Assembly: GCA_022539475.1 (NCBI GenBank)
Contig: VCMS01000118.1
Location: 106,563 to 170,562 of the forward strand
Source of the DNA: Gracilaria domingensis
Lineage: Eukaryota; Rhodophyta; Florideophyceae; Gracilariales; Gracilariaceae
DNA length: 64,000 nucleotides
Direction of reading: 5' to 3'
Positions 20,703 to 30,451 of the stretch are shown one piece after another (the first letter of the stretch is position 1; every line of letters starts with the position of its first letter). The notes under the pieces were generated by a model. That model was given only the letters and a program-made list of their open reading frames with translations, had not been told where the DNA came from and did not search any database. The translations under genes were made by a program, and so were the position numbers.

Positions 20703-21812
20703 ATGAACAATTCTGCGCCCCTGGAAGATGAAAGAATCTCTATATCCCGTTCCGGACAGAGCCACAACGGAAACCACGACAACGTTTCTGCTCAGAGTCT
20801 TGTAGATGGACGAAACGCTGATAATTTTCCTCCGTCTCAGGCGCCGCCACAGTTGCCACAGCCACCCAAGACTGTCGCAGAGGCAAACACAATTCTCTGC
20901 AATGTTGCCTTTGATAATCATCAATGCAAACTTGCGCTTAAGTCGCTCAAAATCATTGGTTCACATAATGCAAAGTTAGGTACCAAGCGCAAAATCATTG
21001 CGCACAAAATGGTTCAAAGACAGATATTGTTCGAGCAATTGCAACGACTCATCAAAGACAGAACGAAAGTTGATGCATCACTTGCAGTTCTTCACCGATT
21101 GCCTTCAACTACAGTGCGTATATCTCGTTTGGATGATAACTCTGAAAGTATAGCGTGGACACGCGGGGATATTCCTTCCATAGTTAATGGAAATGTGGTT
21201 GTACAGCAGGCAAAAGAAGCTGTGATGGAACCAAGTGTTTTATCTGTAGAGTCGAGACGTCCCGATTTCGAAGCCTCCGAATACTGTAGATTGCTACATG
21301 TAATGGCGGACACTCGCATGGTCGGCACGAGGCCAAAACTGCTGGCTTGCTTTGATCGCGAGCAACTTGACCAGGAGATATGCGATCCGTGGAGTGAAGA
21401 AATAGCTATGCTTTTTAATGATGTGGACTTCAAACCGAAGGCTGTAACTACGTTAGCAGGAAGGGTTACGATGAGCGATATTTGTGATATTGACCCAAGC
21501 TTACGACCGCATATACGAGATGGGGGTGTTTTAAAGCGGAAGTACGCAGAGTTCAAGAGTTTTTATGGCACATGTTTGGCTCATTATGAGGCTTCAGGGC
21601 AAGGAGATCCAGATGCCTTCGCATTCGATGCCGCTGGAAAGTCATACATAATGTATGCTTTCTGCCTACTTAAGGAAGATCCAGAGGTACAGTCGTTTGC
21701 TAGACGGACCCTGGAGAGCGTCTCACGAAGAGAGGAAGGAGGAGGTAGTACAGTAGGGGGTTATGGATACGAGGGGCAGAATTTAGTGCGCACCCGAGGA
21801 GAAAGAAACTAG
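20703..21812 (+). CDS. Probable Harbinger-associated accessory protein
   Basis: 369 residues from the ATG at 20703. The N-terminal 50 residues are Ser/Pro/Gln-rich. The middle (about 60-150) is basic and helical. The C-terminal part holds a compact domain ending KSYIMYAFCLLKEDPEVQSF, then a Gly/Arg-rich tail. I do not recognise the domain. It lies 1 kb from a PIF/Harbinger transposase and converges on it. Autonomous Harbinger elements usually carry a second, DNA-binding protein gene beside the transposase; that is the reason for the name here, and it is inference. The last residues before the stop look unlike the rest, so the true protein may splice to the small frame that follows. Confidence 0.45.
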   Translation: MNNSAPLEDERISISRSGQSHNGNHDNVSAQSLVDGRNADNFPPSQAPPQLPQPPKTVAEANTILCNVAFDNHQCKLALKSLKIIGSHNAKLGTKRKIIAHKMVQRQILFEQLQRLIKDRTKVDASLAVLHRLPSTTVRISRLDDNSESIAWTRGDIPSIVNGNVVVQQAKEAVMEPSVLSVESRRPDFEASEYCRLLHVMADTRMVGTRPKLLACFDREQLDQEICDPWSEEIAMLFNDVDFKPKAVTTLAGRVTMSDICDIDPSLRPHIRDGGVLKRKYAEFKSFYGTCLAHYEASGQGDPDAFAFDAAGKSYIMYAFCLLKEDPEVQSFARRTLESVSRREEGGGSTVGGYGYEGQNLVRTRGERN

Positions 21813-21838
21813 ACAAGCAAAACATTAACGTTGTTGGA

Positions 21839-22072
21839 ATGGATAGTTTAGTTCCTGCATTGCAAGGTCCGAAAGATACGGTAACTAAAGAACTGCAGGT
21901 CGCGGAGCGAGATAAGATGAGGATTGAAGCGATTGATGCGCAAGCACGTTCGGCGAGTTCCACGATGGATGCAATTGCTAAAAGAAAGAACATGATTGAG
22001 AATGCATCAACGGATAAGGAGAAAGAGTTGTTTAATAGAATGCTGAGGAAACTCATGAGCAAACTTGAGTAA
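21839..22072 (+). CDS. Small coiled-coil ORF, possibly last exon of the preceding gene
   Basis: 77 residues from ATG 21839, rich in Glu, Lys, Arg and Ala with long predicted helices (KELQVAERDKMRIEAIDAQA). It begins 26 bases after the stop of the 369-residue ORF, in another frame. A spliced or frameshifted continuation of that protein is more likely than a separate gene. No splice sites can be fixed with confidence. Confidence 0.35.
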   Translation: MDSLVPALQGPKDTVTKELQVAERDKMRIEAIDAQARSASSTMDAIAKRKNMIENASTDKEKELFNRMLRKLMSKLE

Positions 22073-22793
22073 AGAAAGAGCATTATAAGTTTTATAGATT
22101 GGAAGCCTGCTGTAAAGAGACATGCTTGAACCGCGGAACTCGATATACTTCATTGGGGTTTTCGAACCTGCTTAATAAAAGCTCTAATGCACCATACACG
22201 CTGTTTGTTTCTGAAATTGCTTTGGATCAGAACTCTTCGCTTTGTTCAGAGCATCATATCCTTTGGTTGCCTCTGGAAGAAAACATTTCTCTCCAACATA
22301 CAACAGAGAAACGAAAACGTTCGGGAGTCCAACAAGCGACCTGCTGTTTGTGCCAGGTCGAAACAGATTGCAGTTCATACTTGCTAGGTTTCGTACACTC
22401 TGCATGCCACAACAGGACCGATAAAGCCGCAGCATCCCGATAACTCAGCTCGAGTTCTGCAAATTCTGAATTCCACTATATCAGATCAGTCCTGCTCTTA
22501 ACGTTAGCATTTATACTTTAGCAACCAAATGTCTGCATTTGACATATCCATATTTTGATTCCAGATTACTGGGCTTGGCGAGGTCCTTTCCAAGCTCTTG
22601 CTGCATCTGTCCAACGAATATCTCTGAGTCTCTCATAATTTCAATTTCGCACTGAGTCCTACTGCGCATCTGAAGCCATCATGCCATTATCATAAAACAG
22701 TGTATCAAAGTACGCGCAGCCGTAAATGTAACACAATTACGTTTCCTGGCGAGGCCACTTCTTGAAGTCCGATTCGATAAATTCCACTCTAAA
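22073..22793. other. Spacer between the convergent Harbinger genes
   Basis: No supported gene. Short frames on both strands look random. Confidence 0.4.
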
Positions 22794-24053
22794 CTACTTA
22801 CGATGCCTTCGCTTTCGCACCAAACCGAGTGTTCTTAAACGTTCCGCTAGTAAATTTCTCATTTCTGAGTTATCCCTCCTCCAATTTCTTGATCTTCTAT
22901 TGTCCCTTTCAGTATGCAGCATGTCTTGAAAGTGCACGACTGGTGAACCCCGCACATTATTATGTTCGTGATTTGGAATCATGTTGTACAGAGCGCTATC
23001 CGCATTGTCGATTATGAAGTTATGAAGCTTAGCTGCCACTATTATAATCAGAGTGCACTTCGCAATGGGATATCACATTGCAGACCAGAATATCCCAAAG
23101 CGGCATACCAACATTCCGTACGATTGTTCTGCACATATTCTAACAGAAGAGTGATAGAAATTGAACGAATCTTGTTTTCCTGACAAACCCCTTCCCGAGT
23201 ACGGCGTGATTATTTTCCCTTCATTCGAGTAAGCATCGTCGGCAAAAACGGTTGCCCATTCCGGTAGTCTGTCACTATGCAACAGATCTTGAAGATGTGT
23301 AGCCGCAAAAGCAGTGGAGTCATGCGTTCCTCCAGCATGACGGGCAGACACGAATGAAAACTTGTAGTTTGCCTCAACAGCTGCCTGAACGACGATAGCA
23401 AAAAAGCCTTTTCTGTTAAAGTATTTTCGCGGGTCGGGTACTTCTGATAATGTTGGTCTGCGTATAGCAAAAGCGACACCTTCAATTGCACCTACAACTC
23501 CAACAAACGGACTTTTTCGAAGGCGTTCATACCTTTCCGCACTTGCATTGCATTCGTCTTCGGTACTCGGAAAATGTAGCTTGGGTAATGTTTCATGTAA
23601 GGCAAAAAGTGTCTCTTGCAACATTCGGTAAATTGTGGCGACACCAATGCCATATGGCCAGCACAAATCAAGGTAGCTAGCGCCAGCTAGAAGACGTAAA
23701 GTAACAAAAAGCATGACAGCCGGTGAAACAGCGCTCGCGGTAATGCTGTATGTTCGTTGTCTGCGCCTCAAAGTTGCGTGTACCATCGAATGAAGTCTCT
23801 GAAACTGACGCTTGTTCATGCGATACATTCGTGTAAACATGTTATCTTGTAGACCTGACATATGTTTTATATAGTCAAATACACAACGCGGATGAACTGT
23901 TCTCAGCAAAGTAGGTGTTTGTTGTAAAGAAAGAACCCGAAAACCCGTGTAGAGAACATGCAAAGCTATTCTTTGAAGCCATAGCCGGCAATTCTTTCGC
24001 TTCGGCGGTTGACGACCACTACCATCATCTAATGCACCAAACAATACTACCAA
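22794..24053 (-). pseudogene. PIF/Harbinger transposase (DDE_Tnp_4 type) with one in-frame TGA
   Basis: One reading frame of 420 codons on the minus strand, broken only by a TGA at 23073-23075. It shows the layout of the DDE_Tnp_4 family: a basic N-terminus, a Harbinger-like YRMNKRQFQRL segment, then VVGAIEGVAF (E191), GTHDSTAF (D245), FADDAYSNEGK, FNFYHSSVR and AEQSYGML (E309), and after the TGA the typical C-terminus AAKLHNFIID. In the family the first catalytic motif is IDG, so residue 191 being Glu rather than Asp is unusual and may inactivate the enzyme. The frame is bounded upstream by a stop, and the start here is not an ATG, so an upstream exon may be missing. It converges with the accessory ORF. 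Confidence 0.88.
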
Positions 24054-24241
24054 CGTTTTTTAGTTACACTCGCAACTTTTCCGAAGATACCGTCAACCAA
24101 CGCTTTCCGCAATCATGAGAAGTTTTCTAACAGCAAACGAAACAAAAGAAATAGACAAAGTGTTAGCGTTGGCAATTCACACAACCGCAACATCATTTTC
24201 ATTTTTTGATCATCCGACCTGGCATTCATTCATACGTGTGG

Positions 24242-24302
24242 TGGCGCTTTTGGGGTAGGTGTCTCAGGCATCTCCTGGGACCCCCCCAAACCGTTTTTGC
24301 CG
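24242..24302. repeat. Left copy of a diverged ~60-bp direct repeat
   Basis: Aligns with 24860-24920: shared GGCG, GGTGT, GGCA, CTCC, GAC, CCCC, CCG, TTTTT and CC in the same order with small gaps. The two copies bracket the GC-rich hairpin array. Confidence 0.5.
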
Positions 24303-24361
24303 GCCCACTAAAATCAGGATGACAACGCCGGTTAGACGCACCGCCCTCATCCCGATCAACA

Positions 24362-24858
24362 ACCGGCCGCAGCAAAGACGCCGCGCCTGCAGGCGCGGCG
24401 CGTCACAATGAAACGCCGCGCCCGCTGACGCGGCCCGCCGCAGCAAAGACGCCGCGCCCGGTGGCACCGCGCATCACAAAGAAACGCCGCGCTGCGCTGG
24501 CGCTGTGGGCCTCAGGACGACGATGCGCCGCCGGCGCGGCGCATGATAAAGACGCCGTGCTCTCAGCGCGGTGCATGATGAAGACGTCTCGCTGCCAGCG
24601 CTGTGCATGATGAAGACGCCGCGCTGCAGGCGCGGCGCATCAGGAAAATCGCCGCGCCTTGTCGGCGCGACGTATCAGAGTGTGGCCGCGCCAGTGGGCC
24701 CGGCACATCAGAAACACGCCGCTCCAACTGCCGCAGCGTGTCAAGGAGACGCTGCGTTCCATTGGCGCGGAACAACTGGGAGTCGCCGCGTCTCGGAAAC
24801 GCGGCGCAACTGAAAGTCGCCGTGCCTCGCCGGCGCGGCGCATCAGAGTGTCGCCTGT
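24362..24858. repeat. Tandem array of about 14 GC-rich hairpin units
   Basis: Units of 31-38 bp follow an approximate pattern AAGACGCCGCGC-loop-GGCGCGGCGCATCA. Each unit can fold on itself. Good examples are the perfect 22-bp palindrome at 24379-24400, the 8-bp stem at 24617-24637, the 9-bp stem ATGCGCCGC/GCGGCGCAT near 24532-24553 and the 7-bp stem CGCCGCG/CGCGGCG near 24784. Units differ in the loop and at some stem bases, where G-U type pairs keep the stem. It lies just downstream of the Harbinger transposase start. Long open frames across it are due to the lack of A and T. Confidence 0.75.
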
Positions 24859-24859
24859 G

Positions 24860-24920
24860 TGGAGGCGTTTCTAGGGGGTGTTTCCTGGCACTCCCTAAGA
24901 CAATCCCCCTCCGATTTTTT
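24860..24920. repeat. Right copy of the ~60-bp direct repeat
   Basis: See the left copy at 24242-24302. Confidence 0.5.
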
Positions 24921-24969
24921 CCTAATCTTGGCCTGGAGATTAGGTAAGTGCAGCGTGGAAGCTGCACTT
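24921..24969. repeat. Two adjacent perfect hairpins
   Basis: First: CCTAATCT/AGATTAGG, 8-base loop, 24921-24944. Second: AAGTGCAGC/GCTGCACTT, 6-base loop, 24946-24969. One base separates them. They join the hairpin array on the left to the 36-bp units on the right. Confidence 0.8.
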
Positions 24970-25024
24970 TCCTTTCCCGCCTCTGACAACCCTCAACGCC
25001 CCTGCCGTTCCGTGCCGCGGCGTG

Positions 25025-25132
25025 CCAGAGAAGAATGGCGACCCCCCGTGCGGCGGCGCGCCAGAGAAGAATCGCGCCGCCCCGCGCGGCGGCGCGCCAG
25101 AGAAGAATCGCGCCAACCCGCGCGCCGTCGCG
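25025..25132. repeat. Three 36-bp tandem units with hairpin arms
   Basis: CCAGAGAAGAAT begins at 25025, 25061 and 25097, spacing exactly 36. In the second and third units it is the loop between GGCGCG and CGCGCC. Further perfect hairpins follow at 25170-25196 (10-bp stem GCCGTCGCGC/GCGCGACGGC) and 25209-25230 (8-bp stem AGCGCCGC/GCGGCGCT). Confidence 0.75.
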
Positions 25133-25632
25133 CCGCTGAGGTGCGACGGACGCGCCAAGTACAGACCGCGCCGTCGCGCAACGTAGGCGCGACGGCCGCC
25201 CTAAAGGAAGCGCCGCCGCCGCGCGGCGCTGCGTGGGCAAAGAAAGGAGGAAGCGCAGCGCCGCCACGCCGGGTAACGTTGCCACCGCGCGACACTGCGC
25301 AGACGAGGAAAAACTAGCAGCAATGAAGGCAGCAGGCAGGATTTACTGGCAGAAGGCAACAAAGTTATGCATCAGGATCTTAAGCGCTAGAACGGACCAA
25401 AGTTTCACGGCTCATTAGCCAAACAGAGCATCGAGATCGGCGAGCATGGCACAGGCTGGATCGAGGTTACCCTTCTGACCGGCGGCACGAACGAAGGCGA
25501 CACCGTCGCGAAGGCTCTGTTGGTAGGGGAAAGGCGTGTCCTTGACGCTCTCGCGCACGTCTCGAGAAGCACCAGCATCACCAACTACAACTCTAGGAAG
25601 CAGCAACTTCACACGGATCATCATCTCGATCG

Positions 25633-26523
25633 CTAATTCCGCGTCGATTTCGTGAAGTCCACTGTTTGATTAGAACCCTGCTCGTCCTCTTCTTGACTCG
25701 GCTTCTCGTCGTCCGCAGCAGACTCGATCGCCTCGAGATCTAGGACACTAACGTTCTGTCGCGCTGATGGCCCAGGAAACGTCGTTGGGGTAGAATCATC
25801 CGTCATCGCCGCAATCTGTTCGGTCACAGTAGGCGTTTTGTCAGTCATGATGCGATAGCCGGACCACTGCTGCACTCCACCTATCTGGAAGCCCGAGCTG
25901 TTTATACCCGTACGTAACGCGAGATGCCCAAGGGAGGTGTCTACTATGTACCCAGCTCACCATCCACAAGGAAACGGGCAATGACGTGCGCCGTCGAAGT
26001 AATCACTTTACTCAATGACGCGAGTTTTGAGAAGTCTAATCAGACACACCACGTCCTCTTCAGGCGCAACAGCTTCCGCAGACGTACTGGTACCCGTACG
26101 CAGACCGGACAGCACACCGCGGAGATAAACAGTAGGAAGGCGACTGACCAGTACACGCAGCACATTATCAACGGAGTTGAAAGACACGACCCTTTTAGCA
26201 ATATCACGCAATATTGCCTCAAACAGACCCATCAGCATTGGTGACCAAGTAATGCCGGGATCTACCCTGGATCCCGGGAGTGAGCGGAATGAAATCTTGG
26301 AGGCATCGTCGCTTTTTGAAGAACTACAAAAGGTGCGGGGATACTTAGTACCATCGGCGGTAACAGCTTTGATGAGAGGTGCTTCAACGTGGGGCGTAGC
26401 TGGTGAAATTTTGGCGAGAGTCCGTGTGGCCCGAAATACGAAACAGGGTGACCTGAAGTTAGCGGGATCTTTAGCGTCCACAACAAACCTCGTAGTGAAG
26501 TAGGAAGACACCGCCCTCCTCAA
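25633..26523 (-). pseudogene. Unidentified ORF of ~297 codons with two in-frame stops
   Basis: A single minus-strand frame runs from 26523 to 25633, broken only by TAA (26008-26010) and TGA (25957-25959). The first part contains SPMLMGLFEAILRDIAKRVV, helical and hydrophobic. The part after the stops has SLGHLALRTGINSSGFQIGG and then an acidic tail rich in Asp, Glu and Ser. More coding-like sequence follows in another frame at 25624-25415. I recognise no family. The unbroken frame apart from two stops argues for a decayed protein gene. It could be capsid-like or gag-like, but nothing proves that. Confidence 0.4.
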
Positions 26524-27310
26524 ACCGAGGTCTCACACAAGAGATGGACATGATGAAACGCTATGGAACTTGGGCAACATCCGGAAACTGCCCTAAAACG
26601 GTCAACACGCCAGATCACCAGCGGCCAATAACAGAACAACATAACGGGAAGCCGTAAGTTGACATCATTCTCAACCGTGGATATGGTGAGCAGGCTAGGG
26701 TATTTGTTGGAAGCAGATAATCAGGCTACGACTTAAGGTATACGAAGCATCGCAATTGTACATATAAACCCCCGAGTTTGAGCGCTCACCGCCAACTGGA
26801 CTCGGGCAGACCACCTCTCCCCTCAAGACGACCCCCCAACCCTCTTTCATCCCTCTCCCTCTAGGTCGTCGACCCTCTCTTTTGGCATCCCCACTTCCCT
26901 TTAGCACGGTCTGTGCTTCTCTGCCATCAATCTACTACCCGCTTCCCTTTTCTTTCTCTCTACGGGCGGCCCGGTCTCCCGCCTTCCTACTTGACGTTGT
27001 AGTGTGTGGCCCTCTGTTGGGCTCGTGTGCACACTGCGGCGGTTCTCATCGTACCAACGTCCTTGTTCGTCCTACGAACGTGCGACGTGCGTTGCAGCTA
27101 CTAGCTGCTTGGCCTGCGTCTCTGTCGTCGGTTGTTGGTTTCGACGTGGACATTGAGACAGGCCTTGTTGCTCCAGTTCTGTTGTGCGGCTGCGTTTATC
27201 GCTGAGCTACAGTCTTATCTTTCGCCTTTTAGGCTGGTACTCTCAGGCATTTCTTGTGTTGCTCTCCTTGGGTTTGTGACCACCCGCGCCGTTCCGTCTG
27301 ATTACGAAAA
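26524..27310. other. Intergenic stretch with pyrimidine-rich leader, no gene seen
   Basis: Around 26800-27000 the + strand is rich in C and T (CCCTCTCC-type runs), ahead of the hAT ORF start. A small hairpin GTTCGT/ACGAAC lies near 27065. Nothing else is supported. Confidence 0.4.
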
Positions 27311-28938
27311 ATGGCGTCCACAATAAGGATCTTAACACCTTCGTACAAATTTCCAAGGCCTGCCAAACTTGGTGGTCAGTTGTTAGATGATACTTACAAA
27401 GAATTCGTTTCTAAAATATTAGCGCGAATCAAAGAAGAAAATAAGGGAGTAATTGACATCGATGGGGCTTCCAATAAGTTGTCGAAGTCTATTTATAAGG
27501 TTATATTGCATACTCCTACTACTTACTTTATCGAGTACCTAAGGTAAGATTTGAAGTGAGAATCAGCTATAAATGTTGTGGCAAGGGTCAAAGAAATGAT
27601 GGAAAGACTAAATGAATTGCTCAGCTTTGATGCTTGGCTTCAATTGTGGTTTCGCTTTTATATCTGACTTTTGTAACCTAATGGGATTCACATTGAAAGA
27701 CGGCGAACTGTTTGATTGGTGCTATGGATGTTCTGCGCATTGCCTACATAACTTGTGCATGGATCTACGCAAGTTACCTAGTATCGCAAACGTAATTAGG
27801 TCTTCTCTTTATGTATCAAAACCAATTCCCCTCATCAGTATCATACGACGGCTTTATGAAAAGGTTTGCATCGAGAATTAGTCACGTGTGTACGCTACTG
27901 TGCTTTACTCCCCAACAAAGTGGGGTTCTGTGAGCGCAATGTTCAAAAGTTTAATGTTTTTGAGACCTGTACTCTGTGTTCTCCCTTTCGCATTGTTGAT
28001 AAAGCAGCAGGCAGGGAACATGGATTCCGATTTCGATCTACCATTACAGCTGACAACGACGCTCCAGATGCCAATTTCTGGGGGTCGGTAGAACCGGCAG
28101 GCTCTATTGTATCGCCCATTGCTTTTTCAGCCCGCTACTTGGAGTCCGATGATTCCACTATGTCTAATGTGTACGCAGCCGTTCTTTTCGTGCTAAAAGA
28201 GATTCGATGCTCTACATTGCTGTCCGAGCAAGACAGTTTATCATTGGATGCGTGTGTGGTAAGGCGTTGGTGTTGCATTTACTCTTCTGTCCATTGCTTA
28301 GCTTTTATTTGTGATCCAAAGTACTCTTTGTTGCGTTTGAGAGCTACAGAGCAGTTTGGAGAGGCGTTTAGTGAACTTGGTAATGGAGACATCTCCGAAC
28401 AGTGTGAAAAGGCATTTGAACAAATCACTGAATGTGAGCAAGAAAGGCAGCTGTGTTGCAGGAATTCTTTACATTTTGTACACAATCTTCCCCCGTCGTA
28501 GAGCAATTGCGGGATCATCACCCTTCGCTATCATGGGGCCATGTTGGGTGCGCGTATGCAAGGCTTTCCAAGTTGCTCGTGCGCGTTTTTTGCTCCTCTG
28601 CATCCACCGCCGGAGTTGAGCGGAACCATAAGGTTGCAAAGAAGGTGTTATCGCAATCACGATGTCCACTGAGAGATCAAAGTGTAGAAAGGCAGGTTAC
28701 TATCGCGCATAACATGGCGCAGCTATCGAAATCTCGACGCCTCTGGCCATGTGCTACGATGACCCAATGTTTTGTCGATGCTTTCGCTGAAGAAGGCAAC
28801 AACGTTGTTGATGATCATATGGATATACTTGAACTTGTTAATAATGCAGAAAACGATGGTAAAGGTCACTTTCTCTCTGGCATTCTTAATGCCGAAACCC
28901 CGGAAGACATTCCCACCGCCCTCATATTCCAAGAGTAA
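27311..28938 (+). pseudogene. hAT-family transposase, broken into four frames
   Basis: From ATG 27311 the first frame has PSYKFPRPAKLGGQLLDDTY and VIDIDGASNK, matching the DUF659 part of hAT transposases. It ends at an AAG|GTAAG, which could be a real 5' splice site. The next frame (27612-27881) has WCYGCSAHCLHNLCMDLRK, the conserved C-x2-H-like hAT motif. A third (27866-28501) has SPIAFSARYLESDDSTMSNVYAAV and HCLAFICDPKYS. The fourth (28453-28938) has the C-terminal dimerisation region, SSASTAGVERNHKVAKK. The order matches a complete hAT protein lacking a clear N-terminal BED finger. Changes of frame are either introns or frameshifts; overlapping joints favour frameshifts. Terminal inverted repeats and an 8-bp duplication were not found by eye. 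Confidence 0.75.
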
Positions 28939-30083
28939 GAATTCTCACGGATTTATGATGTTGTGCGCATGTGCACCCTCTAAACATCATCATCAGTAAA
29001 CTTCCGGTTCTTAAGAAAACAGTTCGATCAAGTCCTTCTTTCACTCACTGTGGACATTATCAGAAAAGACTTGACGAAAGGCTCGATTTCTGTACCGGCA
29101 GTCGTCCTCCCCTCCCCAGATCCAACTGTCGCAGAGGCGACAAAAAACAGAGACGGATGGATGCGTTCTATGGGTTTTCCGCCGCCCTTTACCTCTGGCA
29201 GACAGCTGCCGCCACTTTCACTAACACCGCTTCTGACAGGGTGCTCCACATGGTCTGATCCACGCGCAAGCTTCACGCGGCACGTTGCCGCCACCAACAA
29301 CACGCAGAGAAAGCCACCAGGCCGGCTGCCACCGCACGTGTCTTGCAGACAGCTCGTGCCATTTTCACTATATATCGCCTGCAGCAGGGAGCTTTATATG
29401 CGCTGTCCGCCGCCGAACGCCTTCCACCCCAAGCAGTGAATACTACCATTAAAAAGAGATACCCGCAAGGCGGGCTGATACTGCTGTTCTCCTGCAGCAA
29501 GCTGCCACTGCCGCCATCAAGACTGGCTGGTGACACGAAGCACCACATGCGCTGCATGTTGCGAACCGTCTCCGGTGGCGAGCGCTCGCCAGCACAGTCT
29601 GGTGTTTTAGATGATTGAACTCGTTAGCGAGCTTCATTTACCCTTGATATTCCTATTGCGTTTAGGCTGCAGCAAGACTTTGATGTATTATGTGAACGGT
29701 GCTGTTGCGGAAATGCATCACTTAGATGGTCTGAGTTTTACACGCCCTGAATATTTCGGCTTTGTCGTTACAATGTTCCTGGTAGCGGCATAACGTGCCA
29801 TGAACACTGAAGGCACAGTTACAGCGAAAGCGCTCACGGTGTATAGATGCACGGCAAAAGCCCCCATGGCGTCCAATCTAGGCCAAGAGAGGCATACGGG
29901 AAGGCACGCCGTGGTTTGCTTAAGCCGTGCGTCTGTGTCCAGCACGCTTGACATGGAGCACGAAATAAACGAGCGGCGTTGACTGCATAGATATCATGGC
30001 AGGTGTCGACGCCGGTATATTTTGTAGTCGTGGTCAGAGCCTCACAGCTTATAAGGTTGAGAGGTTTCTTGAATCTTTCCATC
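28939..30083. other. Spacer with GC-rich degenerate repeats, no gene seen
   Basis: From 29100 to 29600 the + strand is rich in CTGCC and GCCGCC motifs. One phrase recurs: GCAGACAGCT...GCCAxTTTCACT near 29201 and 29343. No convincing protein was found. Confidence 0.35.
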
Positions 30084-30205
30084 TATAAAGAGCCCTATTT
30101 ACAGCCAGGTGTTCAAAGTTTCAAACATATTTCAAACGTTCGTAAAAAAAGATTTGAAAACGTTTTAAACTGGGGTGGTTTGAAACGTGGTTATTTGAAA
30201 CGGTT
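30084..30205. promoter_or_regulatory. TATA box and a cluster of TTTGAAAC motifs
   Basis: TATAAA lies at 30084-30089. Between 30118 and 30205 TTTCAAAC or its complement GTTTGAAAC/TTTGAAACG occurs at least four times, in both orientations, plus TTTGAAAACG. It could be a protein-binding site cluster or a decayed inverted repeat. It lies about 100 bases before the hairpin chain at 30301. Confidence 0.3.
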
Positions 30206-30300
30206 GTATGTGACTAACTAGCATGTGCAATAAAATTGTATTATAGTTCGCTAGTTGACGAGCTCTCGCTCAAGATCTTTATGTTTTGGTAGGTAGGGGC

Positions 30301-30451
30301 GACGAGATCCGGACATGGATCTCGTCGTGCTGATGGAGACCGTCCATCAGCACACACAACACTCCTCGACGAGAGGGGTGCTGCTCCCATCCCGCTCGCG
30401 AAATCACATGATGATCGAGCTGCTCTAAGATCGCTACGCAGGTTGCGATCT
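30301..30451. repeat. Chain of perfect hairpins, possible structured RNA
   Basis: GACGAGATC/GATCTCGTC with 8-base loop (30301-30326). Directly abutting it, an 11-bp stem GTGCTGATGGA/TCCATCAGCAC with 5-base loop (30327-30353). Then CACTCCTC/GAGGGGTG with one G-T pair and a 5-base loop (30360-30380), and AGATCGC/GCGATCT (30428-30451). Four stems in 151 bases with no protein frame suggest either a structured RNA or a palindromic repeat. No known RNA family is recognised. Confidence 0.6.

Noticed and set aside
24362-25132. CRISPR-like array
   Set aside because: Units are imperfect and self-complementary with no unique spacers of constant length, there are no cas genes, and the DNA is eukaryotic.
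24563-25317. Long Arg/Ala-rich ORFs on both strands across the GC-rich arrays
   Set aside because: All frames are open because stop codons need A and T. The peptides simply repeat the DNA units.
30327-30400. Hammerhead ribozyme (CTGATGG ... CGAAAT)
   Set aside because: The core needs CTGANGA and GAAA at set positions around a stem. Here the A is G and the GAAA is not placed to close the core.
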